This document shows, one piece after another, positions 18,434 through 27,095 of a stretch of DNA of 64,000 nt. The stretch covers positions 16,247-80,246 of the forward strand of contig JABWCE010000012.1 in the NCBI GenBank assembly GCA_013359235.1. Direction: 5' to 3'. Both the position numbers and the translations under genes were made by a program. Under the pieces are notes generated by a model, which did no database searches, was not told the DNA's origin, and saw only the letters and a list, made by a program, of their open reading frames with translations. Within the stretch, counting starts at the first letter, position 1. The number at the start of each line of letters is the position of its first letter. The DNA comes from Bacteroidota bacterium (GTDB lineage: Bacteria > Bacteroidota > Bacteroidia > NS11-12g > UBA9320).

Positions 18434-19553
18434 TCAAAATAGTATTGTAAAGATTTTCGTATTGAGGAATTACCTTTTCAGTAGCAAAACTCTCTGCTTG
18501 TAATCTTGCATTTTTTCTAAAATTATCCAGTGTTTCCGGTGATTCAATTATTTTTAAAACAAAATTACTCATAGCATTAACATTGCCCAGATTAGCAGTA
18601 TAACCCGAAAAGCCATTTTTGTTTAATTCGGGTAATCCACCTGTATCTGTTGAAACAACAGGCACTCCACATGCCATTGCTTCTAATGCTGCAAGACCAA
18701 AACTTTCTGTTTCGGATGGCATTAGAAATACATCACTTATCGAAAGTATTTTTTCAATATTATCTTGTTTTCCCAGAAAATAAACTCTGTTTGCTATATT
18801 GTACTTATTGCAAAGTTGCTCAATATTGCTGCGTTCAGGCCCATCCCCTGCTAATATGAGTTTTGAAAGTTTTTTATTATTTACCTTCACAAAAATTTCA
18901 ACTACATCTTCTATTCTTTTTACTTTTCTAAAATTGGATGTGTGCATTAAAATAAATTCATTTTCGGTAGCAAATACCCTTCTTGAACAAGCATTTTCAT
19001 CTTTTTTGTATTTTTCGATATTTATAAAATTGGGTATTACATTTATATTTTTTTTTATCGAAAAATATTTATATGTATCGTTTTTCAGACTTTCTGATAC
19101 TGCTGTTACTGCATCGCTTTGATTTAATGAGTAAGAAATTACTTCGCCGTAATTGGCATCATTTCCTACAAGTGTAATATCTGTGCCATGCAAAGTTGTA
19201 ATTACAGGTATTTTTATATGGTCAATATCTTTTAATATTTTTTTTGCCATTACAGCAGCAGCAGCATGAGGTATGGCATAATGAACATGTAAAATCTGAA
19301 TATTTGAATTTTTTACAACCTCTATAATTTTGGCTGTAAGTGCCAACTCGTAAGGAGGGTATTGAAAAAGAGGATAGTTAGAAACTGTTACTTCGTGATA
19401 AAACAAGTTTTCAGAAAAAAAATCAAGTCTTACAGGCTGTTCATAAGAAATGAAATGTACTTTATGACCTTTAGAAGCTAAAACTTTGCCTAATTCTGAT
19501 GCAACAACACCACTACCTCCGTAAGTTGGATAACAAACTATACCAATGTTCAT
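18420..19553 (-). CDS. bshA: N-acetyl-alpha-D-glucosaminyl L-malate synthase BshA
   Basis: This GT4 glycosyltransferase begins MNIGIVCYPTYGGSGVVASE, the BshA signature. Later motifs are HVHYAIPHAAAA, TTLHGTDITLVG and the nucleotide site SETESFGLAALEAMACGVPV. It joins UDP-GlcNAc and L-malate in the first step of bacillithiol synthesis. ATG 19553 is chosen; upstream in-frame TTG codons lie at or inside the -7 element. bshC is in the same window at 47.6-49.2 kb; no bshB-like deacetylase is seen. Confidence 0.95.
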   Translation of the reverse strand: MNIGIVCYPTYGGSGVVASELGKVLASKGHKVHFISYEQPVRLDFFSENLFYHEVTVSNYPLFQYPPYELALTAKIIEVVKNSNIQILHVHYAIPHAAAAVMAKKILKDIDHIKIPVITTLHGTDITLVGNDANYGEVISYSLNQSDAVTAVSESLKNDTYKYFSIKKNINVIPNFINIEKYKKDENACSRRVFATENEFILMHTSNFRKVKRIEDVVEIFVKVNNKKLSKLILAGDGPERSNIEQLCNKYNIANRVYFLGKQDNIEKILSISDVFLMPSETESFGLAALEAMACGVPVVSTDTGGLPELNKNGFSGYTANLGNVNAMSNFVLKIIESPETLDNFRKNARLQAESFATEKVIPQYENLYNTILNDSI

Positions 19554-19559
19554 ACCCAA

Positions 19560-19567
19560 CAAAATTA
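19560..19567 (-). promoter_or_regulatory. -7 element of bshA
   Basis: TAATTTTG on the minus strand ends 6 nt before the bshA ATG, which predicts an almost leaderless mRNA. It overlaps the end of no gene; the upstream gene stops at 19578. Confidence 0.5.
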
Positions 19568-19577
19568 GTTCAAAATT

Positions 19578-19910
19578 TTATTCATTTTTTGAAGCTTTAT
19601 CTGCTAAGCACTTTTCAAGGTCTTCTCTTGCGTTTAGAAGTTTTTGTTTATAGTCTTCTATTATTTCCGAGTACTCAATTGTAATAGTTTTTTTAATTTC
19701 TGCTTTTTCGTTTATACAGTTTTCGAGAGCTTTTTTTAACAATTTTAATTCATCTGTTTCAATTTTGTTAATTTCACTTTTTGTAATTCTTTTTTTATAA
19801 AAAAAATAACTAAATAAAAATCCGATTATAAAAGCACCTGCAAGCATCAAAATTATTTCAAAACTTGCATCCCAAATGTCGTATTTATTATTAAAATTTA
19901 TATCAATCAT
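19578..19910 (-). CDS. small membrane-anchored coiled-coil protein
   Basis: This 110-aa protein has one membrane helix at about residues 18-35 (IILMLAGAFIIGFLFSYFFY). A basic stop-transfer stretch and a Lys/Glu-rich coiled coil (ELLKKALENCINEKAEIK) follow to the end. It directly follows the OmpA-like gene (1-bp gap), so the two are likely a pair. Function unknown. Confidence 0.65.
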   Translation of the reverse strand: MIDINFNNKYDIWDASFEIILMLAGAFIIGFLFSYFFYKKRITKSEINKIETDELKLLKKALENCINEKAEIKKTITIEYSEIIEDYKQKLLNAREDLEKCLADKASKNE

Positions 19911-19911
19911 T

Positions 19912-20382
19912 TTATTCCGAGATTATATCTACTTTGTTTGATGTATTTAATTTATCAGCCGAGGTGATCATTTTTTCAGAACTTATTCCTCTTTTTAACA
20001 GTTTGCTTTTTATAACCCAAGCTCTTATCCTTCCAAGTTTATAATTTAGTTCCGAAGTCGTTTCTGTATTAGCAAAACCTATAATTTTCATTTTGTTTCC
20101 TTTCTTTTTATAAAAATTTAATACCTTTAAAAGCAAAGTATCTTGATTTTTTGGCTTTATTGAATTGCTTTCAAATTCAATAGTAATTTTAAAAGGAGAA
20201 TTGCTTGAAAATATTGAATCTACAATTGTTTTTCTAAACTTCTTTTTTTGAGGTACATTTTTTGAGTAAGTTGCTTCTTCAATTACGAAAATTTTAATAC
20301 CATTTAACTTTTCAACATAAAGATACCAGCTAAAAGTACTCCATAATATAAATAAAAATATTAGCACAATTTTTATCTTCAC
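19912..20382 (-). CDS. membrane-anchored protein with divergent OmpA-like C-terminal domain
   Basis: This 156-aa protein (GTG start) has one N-terminal membrane helix at about 4-22. The C-terminal half (about 65-150) has an OmpA-like pattern: ITIEFESNSIKPKNQDTLL, then IIGFANTETTSELNYKLGRIRA, where the usual TD is replaced by ANTE but the Arg-Ala helix is kept. It may bind peptidoglycan weakly. It is paired with the coiled-coil gene immediately downstream. Confidence 0.6.
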   Translation of the reverse strand: MKIKIVLIFLFILWSTFSWYLYVEKLNGIKIFVIEEATYSKNVPQKKKFRKTIVDSIFSSNSPFKITIEFESNSIKPKNQDTLLLKVLNFYKKKGNKMKIIGFANTETTSELNYKLGRIRAWVIKSKLLKRGISSEKMITSADKLNTSNKVDIISE

Positions 20383-20433
20383 TTACTTTAATATTTGCTT
20401 ATGCAAGGTATAATTTTTTAATCAAAAAATACT

Positions 20434-20566
20434 ATAAAAAAATCCCATCCTGTGACGAGAATGGGATTCTACCTAAACTTTGAAAACGTATATGAATAGT
20501 AACTAAAAAAGAACTCTAAAACTTTCTTATTACTTGAATTGAAAGACACTCAACCCTAAGGGTACG
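20434..20566 (-). ncRNA. candidate structured small RNA (unidentified)
   Basis: The 249-bp gap between the Nfu gene and the OmpA-like gene has no ORF but has ordered structure. Read on the minus strand it contains a small ACCC/GGGT hairpin near 20553-20563 and a CTTTC/GAAAG stem. A closing pair joins 20563-20568 and 20485-20490 (6 bp), and a rho-independent terminator ends it. Only a poor -7 element precedes it (TATTTTTTG, one base too long). It could be a 6S-like or other Bacteroidota small RNA, or an extended 3' UTR of the Nfu gene. I cannot assign a family. Confidence 0.35.
20436..20468 (-). terminator. intrinsic terminator
   Basis: AATCCCAT (20441-20448) and ATGGGATT (20461-20468) form a perfect 8-bp stem with a 12-nt loop. 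On the minus strand it is followed by a run of seven T. Confidence 0.8.
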
Positions 20567-20631
20567 TTGCAAAAAATAAAATATTAGTTTTAATTAGCTG
20601 AAAATGAAAGAGATTATTTTTAATGAGGTTT

Positions 20632-20874
20632 TTAAACTGCAACAACAGATTTAATTGATGGAATTGCTTTTTTCAAACTTTCTTCAATCCCGGCTTTCAT
20701 AGTAAAACGGCTTATGTCACAAGTACTACAAGCGCCAAGCAAACGAAGTTTTACTGTCATTTCGGGTGTTACATCTACAAATTCTACATCACCACCATCT
20801 GCATTCAGATATGGTCTTATTGTTTGAAGAGTTATTTCAATTTTTTCTCTTATATCTTTGCCTGTTTCTATCAT
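20632..20874 (-). CDS. NifU-like C-terminal domain protein (Nfu Fe-S scaffold)
   Basis: This 80-aa protein is made only of the Nfu domain, with IRPYLNADGGDVEFVDV and the cluster-binding CSTC (residues about 49-52). It carries Fe-S clusters to target proteins. It overlaps the upstream barrel-protein gene by ATGA. In many Bacteroidota such a gene sits near an Mrp ATPase; none is seen here. Confidence 0.92.
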   Translation of the reverse strand: MIETGKDIREKIEITLQTIRPYLNADGGDVEFVDVTPEMTVKLRLLGACSTCDISRFTMKAGIEESLKKAIPSIKSVVAV

Positions 20875-22004
20875 AATAATCTTCTGCTTCTAAAAGAATA
20901 TCCAAAGTTATATTTAAAAAACACATCTACCGAATTATTATAAGATTTTTCTGAAAAATCGTAAATATTGTTTACTCTGGCTACTAATGCCCATGTATTT
21001 TTCTTTTTTATTTCATAAAATAGCCTAAACATAGCCATTTTACGATATTGTATGTAAATACCTGGATATTCGCGGCTTTTAGAGACTAAAATAGGCTCTG
21101 CAAGAGGTGAAATATACTGATGTGCATCCCAGTAATTTATCATTATTGTTGTATTGTTTTTTTTGTAACTCAATGTAATAAATTGCCCTGTACCATCAAA
21201 AAACGAATCGGCTTTTGTTGGCGAAAGATCCTCATAAAAGGTAAAAAAAACATCTAATTTCAAATAGTTTTTTTTGTTTTTGGGGCTTAGAAATTTGAAA
21301 CTTGTTCCGTATGCAAAGTCAAATTGTGTTTTTATAGGAACATGAGGATAAGCGTATATTTCGCCTCCATGATGCCTTGCAATAATCTGCACTGGAACAT
21401 TTAATTTAAAGTTATCATTATTGAAAATATTTAAAGTATTACAAAAACCTGTAGTAAAAATTTCTTGGGTTTTTGAAGTTCGGTAAATCATTTTTTCCCA
21501 ATCAATCCAATTGTCAAATGTTAATTTTTTGTATTTGCCTTTAAATTGTAAACCATTTTCAATTCTTTTATCAATATAATTTTCAATTGCATAAATAGGC
21601 TCTATTAAATTGTGGTCTAAACTACCTTCCAATGTGCCAAAATTAACTTTTATGTTATTTGTGGCATAAGAAAAAGTGTAGGTTGGAATTAAGTTTCTGA
21701 AACTATTATTTCCAAAGTCTTTTTGAATAAAAATACCGGCTTTAAAAGAGAATTTGTTTTTATCTTTTAAAACAATTTGAGGATGAAACTGGCTACCAGC
21801 CCAGGTTGCTCCTTGCTCTATATTGCTTTTGTATTCTGTATTTTTTAAATAATTTGTATTTTCAAAAACAAATCCAATCACTGTTTGGGGTTTAAGAATA
21901 CTGTCTGTATTTGCAGAAAACAAATTTGAATTATCAATTTGTGAATATGAAAAAATGGTATTAAAACTAAAAAATAAAATATTTACTGTTTTTTTTAATA
22001 GCAT
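20871..22004 (-). CDS. putative outer-membrane beta-barrel protein
   Basis: This 377-aa protein has an N-terminal signal peptide (ending about FSYSQ). Alternating aromatic/polar beta strands run throughout, and the C-terminus is barrel-like. No enzyme motif is seen. It is cotranscribed with the Nfu gene by an ATGA overlap, although no functional link is evident. I do not recognise the family. Confidence 0.65.
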   Translation of the reverse strand: MLLKKTVNILFFSFNTIFSYSQIDNSNLFSANTDSILKPQTVIGFVFENTNYLKNTEYKSNIEQGATWAGSQFHPQIVLKDKNKFSFKAGIFIQKDFGNNSFRNLIPTYTFSYATNNIKVNFGTLEGSLDHNLIEPIYAIENYIDKRIENGLQFKGKYKKLTFDNWIDWEKMIYRTSKTQEIFTTGFCNTLNIFNNDNFKLNVPVQIIARHHGGEIYAYPHVPIKTQFDFAYGTSFKFLSPKNKKNYLKLDVFFTFYEDLSPTKADSFFDGTGQFITLSYKKNNTTIMINYWDAHQYISPLAEPILVSKSREYPGIYIQYRKMAMFRLFYEIKKKNTWALVARVNNIYDFSEKSYNNSVDVFFKYNFGYSFRSRRLL

Positions 22005-22086
22005 TAACTTTTTGCAAATATAGATTTTTTAAATTTGTGCGTTTAAAAATAGTTGGAATAGCTTTTGCAAAATTACTTTCTCATTG

Positions 22087-22896
22087 ATGAAAAAAATAAT
22101 AATATTAACAGTAATTTTAATTATAGTAAGCAGTTTTAAGCATGTAAAACAGCTCGAAATTTCTGATAGTTTACCTTTTTCAAAAAAAAGAGTTATTGAA
22201 AATAATGCTTTTACTTATGGAGAAGAATTAAACTATAGAGTGCATTACGGAATTATAAATGCAGCAAAAATCAAAATGAGAGTAGAGGATAAACCTGTTG
22301 AAATCAATGGTCGTCAAACATTTCATCTAATTGCTGACGGAAAAACAAATAAAACTTTTGACTGGATGTTTAAAGTTCGCGATAGGTTTGAATCTTATCT
22401 CGACATGGAGTTTTATGCACCTATAAAATATTTTAAATCGGTAAAAGAAGACAGGTACAGCGATGTTGACCTTGTATTTTTTGACCACGAAAACAAATGG
22501 TTAAAAGGCAAAAAGAAAAGTATGGAATGTCCGGCTTATGTACAGGATATAATTGGTGCAACATATTATGCCCGTACAATAGATTTTAATAAGGCGCAAA
22601 AGGGTGATGTTTTTCCTATAAATATTTATCTGGATCAGGAAATTTACAATCTCGAATTTAAATATCTTGGAAAAGAAACTATTAAAAGTGATATAGGCAA
22701 AGTGCGTTGTATTAAAATAATGCCAAAAGTAGTAAAAGATAGGGTTTTTAAAGATGATGATGCAATTACTCTTTGGATATCTGATGACGATAATAAAATC
22801 CCTGTGAGAGTTGAAGCTGAAATTTATGTTGGTTCAGTAAAAGTTGACCTTACGAGTTATTCGGGTTTAAGAAATAATTTTTCGTCAAAAAAATAA
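22087..22896 (+). CDS. DUF3108 domain-containing protein
   Basis: This 269-aa protein has a short N-terminal hydrophobic signal (IIILTVILIIVSSF). A DUF3108 beta domain follows: FTYGEELNYRVHYGIINAAK, then FKVRDRFESYLD and TLWISDDDNKIPVRVEAEI. The ATG at 22087 is preferred to the TTG at 22084. It is probably a periplasmic or outer-membrane-associated protein of unknown function. It is convergent with the glycosyltransferase gene, with no gap. Confidence 0.85.
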   Translation: MKKIIILTVILIIVSSFKHVKQLEISDSLPFSKKRVIENNAFTYGEELNYRVHYGIINAAKIKMRVEDKPVEINGRQTFHLIADGKTNKTFDWMFKVRDRFESYLDMEFYAPIKYFKSVKEDRYSDVDLVFFDHENKWLKGKKKSMECPAYVQDIIGATYYARTIDFNKAQKGDVFPINIYLDQEIYNLEFKYLGKETIKSDIGKVRCIKIMPKVVKDRVFKDDDAITLWISDDDNKIPVRVEAEIYVGSVKVDLTSYSGLRNNFSSKK

Positions 22897-23658
22897 TCAA
22901 CTTTTATATTTTTTTATTAATAGTGTGTATTTGAGCCATACATAGTATGAGTTCATTAATGCAATTTGTAAACCTGCAATACCATCAAGAAAGCCCAAAA
23001 GCAAAATATATTCTTTTACAAACCTGAAAAATGTTTTGAAAACAATCTGAAAATAATTGTATTGCAAACCATCTTCAAACATTGATTTTGCTGCAATATT
23101 TGCAAATTTTACTGTTTGATTTTTCAAATCGTCAAAGCCATTCATTGTGTAATGAAGAATATTTCCTTTGAGATGACCAATCTTACAGTTTTCGTTTAAA
23201 ATATACTTATCATGTGGATTTTTACCTCCCCAGCAGCCTTTTGTACTATCCCACAACCGCAGCTTTTTATCGGGGTACCATGCACCGTGTTTTATCCAAT
23301 TTCCTCCATAATTATTTAGCCTATTCATTGAATATCCATTAAAATTAAAATTATTTTTTACTCCGTTTATTGATTGAATAAGTTCATTACTAAGTTCTTC
23401 GTCGGCATCCAAAGACAAAACAAATTTTGAACTTGAATATGTAATAGCTCTGTTTTTTTGCTGAATGTGTCCGTCAAAAATATGTTTATACACTTTTGCA
23501 CCACAGTTTTCGGCTATTATACAGGTATTGTCCGTTGAAAATGAGTCGAGAACTATTATTTCATCACAAACTTTTTGTAAAGATTTAAGACAACGTTCAA
23601 TTTTTAATTCTTCATTGAAAGTTATAACTACACCCGATAATGAAATTTTGTCAGCCAA
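22897..23658 (-). CDS. family 2 glycosyltransferase (WaaE/KdtX-like)
   Basis: The GT-A domain starts with ISLSGVVITFNEELKIERCL. The metal-binding acidic motif is LDADEEL at about residue 95, and an HYTMNGFDDL segment typical of the LPS core WaaE/KdtX group follows. A TTG start at 23658 puts the family N-terminus in place (253 aa). The longer upstream reading frame overlaps trmB and is probably not translated. It likely adds a sugar to LPS core. Confidence 0.85.
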   Translation of the reverse strand: MADKISLSGVVITFNEELKIERCLKSLQKVCDEIIVLDSFSTDNTCIIAENCGAKVYKHIFDGHIQQKNRAITYSSSKFVLSLDADEELSNELIQSINGVKNNFNFNGYSMNRLNNYGGNWIKHGAWYPDKKLRLWDSTKGCWGGKNPHDKYILNENCKIGHLKGNILHYTMNGFDDLKNQTVKFANIAAKSMFEDGLQYNYFQIVFKTFFRFVKEYILLLGFLDGIAGLQIALMNSYYVWLKYTLLIKKYKS

Positions 23659-23706
23659 ATCCTCAACAAAACTACAAAAACTAAAATTGAGAATTAATAA
23701 ACATAT

Positions 23707-23714
23707 TAATTTTG
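23707..23714 (+). promoter_or_regulatory. -7 element of trmB
   Basis: TAATTTTG ends 4 nt before the trmB ATG, so a leaderless mRNA is predicted. The 60-bp space between 23658 and 23719 must hold the promoters of both divergent genes. Confidence 0.5.
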
Positions 23715-23718
23715 CCAG

Positions 23719-24351
23719 ATGGGAAAAAGCAAACTGGCAAGATTTGCAGAAAACAATAGTTTTAAAAACATGATTCAACTTCCAGAGCCAATGGCAGGCA
23801 AATGGAGTGATTTTTTTGGAAATAAAAACCCTTTGGTATTAGAACTTGCTTGTGGTCATGGAGATTACACAGTACAACTTGCAAAACTATATCCCGAAAA
23901 AAATTTTATAGGTATTGATAGAAAGGGTGCAAGAATGTGGCGTGGCGCTAAAACAGCAATTGCAGAGAACTTAAACAATGTAGCGTTTTTACGAATTTTT
24001 ATTGACCATTGCGATTTGCACTTTGCACAAAACGAAGTAAGTGAAATTTGGATAACTTTTGCAGACCCACATCCTACCAAAGACAGAAAAAAACTCACTC
24101 ATCCTCTTTTTTTAAACAGGTATATAAAATTTTTGGAAAATGGAGCAAAAATAAATCTTAAAACCGATGATGATCATTTATATCATTTCACTTTAGACAT
24201 AATAAGGCAAAACAAATTTATAATTCACAAAAACATCGAAAACCTTTATTTTTCTGATGAAATAACCCCCGAACTTCAAATAAAAACCTATTACGAAAAA
24301 ATGTGGCTCGAAAAAAATAAAACCATTAAATTTCTTCAGTTTTCAATGTAA
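23719..24351 (+). CDS. trmB: tRNA (guanine-N7-)-methyltransferase
   Basis: This 210-aa SAM-dependent methyltransferase begins MGKSKLARFAENNSF. It has the SAM loop LELACGHGDYTVQLA and the substrate motif FADPHPTKDRKKLTHPLFL (usually PDPWPKxRHxKxRL). It methylates G46 in tRNA. A non-coding segment with inverted sequences follows immediately. Confidence 0.93.
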   Translation: MGKSKLARFAENNSFKNMIQLPEPMAGKWSDFFGNKNPLVLELACGHGDYTVQLAKLYPEKNFIGIDRKGARMWRGAKTAIAENLNNVAFLRIFIDHCDLHFAQNEVSEIWITFADPHPTKDRKKLTHPLFLNRYIKFLENGAKINLKTDDDHLYHFTLDIIRQNKFIIHKNIENLYFSDEITPELQIKTYYEKMWLEKNKTIKFLQFSM

Positions 24352-24357
24352 TCACAA

Positions 24358-24487
24358 CGCATGGGGCTTGACGTTCATGCGGTTTCGGAGCCTACCAGTT
24401 AAGCCTTTGTACAAAATTACGTGGGGAGATGCAACTTTCCTAAGCTAAAAACCAACATGACATTCGAGTCCTTGTTATCGGATGTGC
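24358..24487. repeat. non-coding segment with nested palindromes; left boundary of the TPR-cyclase gene
   Basis: Between trmB and the cyclase stop lie 138 bp of less AT-rich, non-coding DNA. CGCATG (24358-24363) pairs with CATGCG (24376-24381). GGCTTGAC (24365-24372) pairs with GTTAAGCC (24398-24405), with one wobble. GTTATCGGATGTGC (24474-24487) recurs inverted at 26527-26540 with one mismatch. TAAGCTAAAAAC (24441-24452) recurs in direct orientation at 26550-26561. The same motifs on both sides of one gene suggest the edge of an inserted unit. Confidence 0.5.
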
Positions 24488-24489
24488 TT

Positions 24490-26436
24490 TTAATTTGAAT
24501 TTAAAACAAAATACATATCTATTTTACCCTTTCCCTTAACGGTTATTTTTCCCCGGTATTCACATTTGAAGTAATCCTTTACCAATTCATAAGTATTGCC
24601 ACTAATATTTATTTTGCCCGGTTTGCCATTGCTTTCTATTCGGTTTGCAGTATTGACTGTATCGCCCCAAATGTCATAAGCGTATTTTTTTATTCCAACA
24701 ATGCCGGCGACAACTGAGCCTGAATTTACGCCAATTCTTATTTGAAAAATGCCATTATTCTCTTCTATATAATTTCTGATTTCAATGGCTGCTTTAATAA
24801 CTTGTTGGGCATGGTCTGCTCTTTCGTTCGGTAAACCGCAAACGGCCATATATGCATCACCAATAGTTTTAATTTTTTCTAAGCCATGTCTCTCAACAAT
24901 TTCATCAAAAGCTTTAAAATTTTTGTGGATTTCCCCAACCAACTCTGTTGGACTCATTTGTTCACTTATACCTGTGAAATTAACAAAATCTGTAAACAGA
25001 ACCGTAACGTTATTAAATTGCTTTGCTTGGGCTTCTCCAGTATGCTTAAGTTCCTCGGCAACTTCTAATGGCAATATATTTAATAAAAGATTATCACTCC
25101 GGTTTCTTTCCCGCTTAACCTTATTTCTCTGACGATACACAATTGTCAAAAAAATGAGGGAGCCTGTAAGGCCACCTGCAATTATGTTGCGTATGTTACG
25201 TTGTCGAATATCCTTCTTCTCCTGTTCCGCTTTAGCCAGTGCTACCTTTTTATTAAACTCATATTGCATAGCACTTTGTGTCAATTTTTTGTCTTTCTCA
25301 AGGTTGAATACTGAATCTTTTAAAGTACTATAAGATTTGTAACTCTGCAACGCACCACTGTAGTCGGCCATTGCAGTTTGTATGTCACTAAGTTGTCTAT
25401 AAAAATAAATTAAATTACTTAAATCACCGATTTGCTTAAAAACTACTATTGAACTATCTGTGTAGATTTTTGCTTTATCCAAAGCAATAGTTTTATTCCC
25501 GGCAGTTACTTTATCCAGAGCCTGACCATTGCCATCGTTTGTTAATCGATAATAAACTCCCCCAATATTTCCAAGGGTTAACGCTATTCCTAGATTGGCA
25601 TTCAATTTTCTGTTAAGTTCTAATGCACTTTGATAATAGTACAGTGCTTTGTAAAGATCCTTTTTTTCAACATATACACCTCCTATATTATTTAATAACA
25701 ATGCCTTATTATTAATATTTCCCAATTCTTCGCTAATATCCAATGCTTTTAAATAATTCTCCAAAGCTTTCGAATAATCCTTTTGATTATAGTATATAAT
25801 TCCATTATTGATCAATACAATATTTTTACCCTGTTTATTTCCAAACTTATCGTATAGTTTTAATGCTTTATTATTGTATTCCAAAGCTTTAGAATATTCA
25901 GAAAGATATAGGTAAATAAGACCAATATTTGCAAGATTATCAGAAATATTCTTTTTATTTCCAATAGCCTCATTAGTTTTTAATGCTTTTAATAGATACG
26001 CCATTGCCCTGGGGTAATTGGATTGTCCAATATAAGCCACCCCTACATTGCTTAAAATTACTGCCACCGATTTTAAATCACCTGATTCTTTATAAATCTT
26101 AAGAGCTTTATAGTAATATACCAAGGCTTTGTGATAATCTGCCTTACCAAAGCCGTAATTAATTCCTATTTCCATAAATGCGTTTGCTATTCCCCTTTTC
26201 CACTTTATCCTTTCGGCGAGTTTTAGTGCCTTTATTCCAATCCGAATGCCTTCATCAGGATTAAAATCACTATATGATTCACTTATTGCGTTAAGTAAAT
26301 TTACTTTAGTAGTGTCAGTTTTAGTTTTGTTTAATTGGATCAAAAGTGAATCAATTAGTGCCTGCCCCTGCTTTTGGGAATTTACTTGCATTGTTAATCC
26401 GATACAAAAAACAAGAAAATAGCTGAGTCTGTTCAT
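24490..26436 (-). CDS. TPR-repeat protein with class III adenylate cyclase domain
   Basis: This 648-aa protein has a signal peptide (MQVNSQ end). About eight tetratricopeptide repeats (residues about 60-375) follow, then one membrane helix near 415-435 (IIAGGLTGSLIFLTIVYRQ) and a short linker. A class III nucleotide cyclase domain completes it (about 455-640). The cyclase has metal Asp in VLFTDFVNFT and TIGDAYMAV. Lys in EKIKTIGD and Asp in YDIWGDTVNTANR indicate ATP preference. A periplasmic TPR sensor with cytoplasmic cAMP output is predicted. The flanking inverted sequences suggest it was acquired as a unit. Confidence 0.9.
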   Translation of the reverse strand: MNRLSYFLVFCIGLTMQVNSQKQGQALIDSLLIQLNKTKTDTTKVNLLNAISESYSDFNPDEGIRIGIKALKLAERIKWKRGIANAFMEIGINYGFGKADYHKALVYYYKALKIYKESGDLKSVAVILSNVGVAYIGQSNYPRAMAYLLKALKTNEAIGNKKNISDNLANIGLIYLYLSEYSKALEYNNKALKLYDKFGNKQGKNIVLINNGIIYYNQKDYSKALENYLKALDISEELGNINNKALLLNNIGGVYVEKKDLYKALYYYQSALELNRKLNANLGIALTLGNIGGVYYRLTNDGNGQALDKVTAGNKTIALDKAKIYTDSSIVVFKQIGDLSNLIYFYRQLSDIQTAMADYSGALQSYKSYSTLKDSVFNLEKDKKLTQSAMQYEFNKKVALAKAEQEKKDIRQRNIRNIIAGGLTGSLIFLTIVYRQRNKVKRERNRSDNLLLNILPLEVAEELKHTGEAQAKQFNNVTVLFTDFVNFTGISEQMSPTELVGEIHKNFKAFDEIVERHGLEKIKTIGDAYMAVCGLPNERADHAQQVIKAAIEIRNYIEENNGIFQIRIGVNSGSVVAGIVGIKKYAYDIWGDTVNTANRIESNGKPGKINISGNTYELVKDYFKCEYRGKITVKGKGKIDMYFVLNSN

Positions 26437-26526
26437 AATTACAATTTTAGAAGAAAACTGTGTAAAAAAAAAACTTGAAGAATTAGTCTAACAAATTTAA
26501 AAGCTATGGAAATTTTTGCCAGTAAT

Positions 26527-26561
26527 GCATATCCGATAACTAATAATAATAAGCTAAAAAC
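26527..26561. repeat. right-boundary repeat of the TPR-cyclase gene
   Basis: GCATATCCGATAAC (26527-26540) is the inverted partner of 24474-24487 (13 of 14 bases). TAAGCTAAAAAC (26550-26561) is a direct copy of 24441-24452. Both lie in the gap between the cyclase and VOC genes. Confidence 0.5.
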
Positions 26562-26583
26562 ATCAAGTTTTTTAAATTATGGT

Positions 26584-27003
26584 TTATGAATTAGAGTTTT
26601 CAGAAGGAAATTTTGTAATGTCCATGCAGAAAATTTCCCATGTGTGCCCGTCAAAATCTTCGATAGTTCGTTGTTGCATAAAACCGTAATCTCTCATCTC
26701 ACTCGGCTCAATGCCGCCAGCTTTTAGCCCATTAGCCATTATATTATTTACATCATCAATACTTTCTACTGATAATGAAAAAAGACCAGCCAAATGGCTT
26801 TTTGTATCAGCAATTGGTTTTGTAGCAAAGTTTTTAAATTTTTCTTGAGTCATTATCATCAAGAAAATATTATCACTCCAAACCATACATTTTGCTGTAT
26901 CGTCAGAAAAATGTGGGTTGTTTGTAAACCCTAATTCTTTGTAAAAATTCATAGATTTTAATAAGTCTGTTACTACTAAATTGATAAATATTTGCTTCGT
27001 CAT
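26584..27003 (-). CDS. VOC-family (glyoxalase-like) protein
   Basis: This 139-aa protein has two beta-alpha-beta-beta-beta modules: FINLVVTDLLKSMNFYKELG at the start and DFDGHTWEIFCMD near the end. These are typical of the extradiol dioxygenase/glyoxalase superfamily, close to the PhnB-like lactoylglutathione lyase relatives. The metal site is not clearly complete, so the reaction is unknown. It is divergent from tRNA-Arg. Confidence 0.85.
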   Translation of the reverse strand: MTKQIFINLVVTDLLKSMNFYKELGFTNNPHFSDDTAKCMVWSDNIFLMIMTQEKFKNFATKPIADTKSHLAGLFSLSVESIDDVNNIMANGLKAGGIEPSEMRDYGFMQQRTIEDFDGHTWEIFCMDITKFPSENSNS

Positions 27004-27021
27004 TTTATTAAATTATAAATA

Positions 27022-27029
27022 CAAAATTA
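27022..27029 (-). promoter_or_regulatory. -7 element of the VOC gene
   Basis: TAATTTTG on the minus strand lies 18 nt before the VOC ATG. Confidence 0.5.
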
Positions 27030-27077
27030 ATTTATTATATGTGCCTTCGTTCAAAAAACAAATGATTATTTTTGGTA

Positions 27078-27085
27078 TAACTTTG
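27078..27085 (+). promoter_or_regulatory. -7 element of tRNA-Arg
   Basis: TAACTTTG ends 10 nt before the tRNA 5' end. Confidence 0.5.
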
Positions 27086-27095
27086 CATTAATTAT

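Noticed and set aside
23659..23778. Upstream extension of the WaaE-like frame by 40 residues
   Set aside because: It overlaps the trmB start and promoter, and the family N-terminus begins just after TTG 23658.
24358..24405. Integron attC site
   Set aside because: GCTTGAC and GTTAAGC resemble the core sites, but the span is under 50 bp, the inverse core has a mismatch, and no integrase or cassette array is present.
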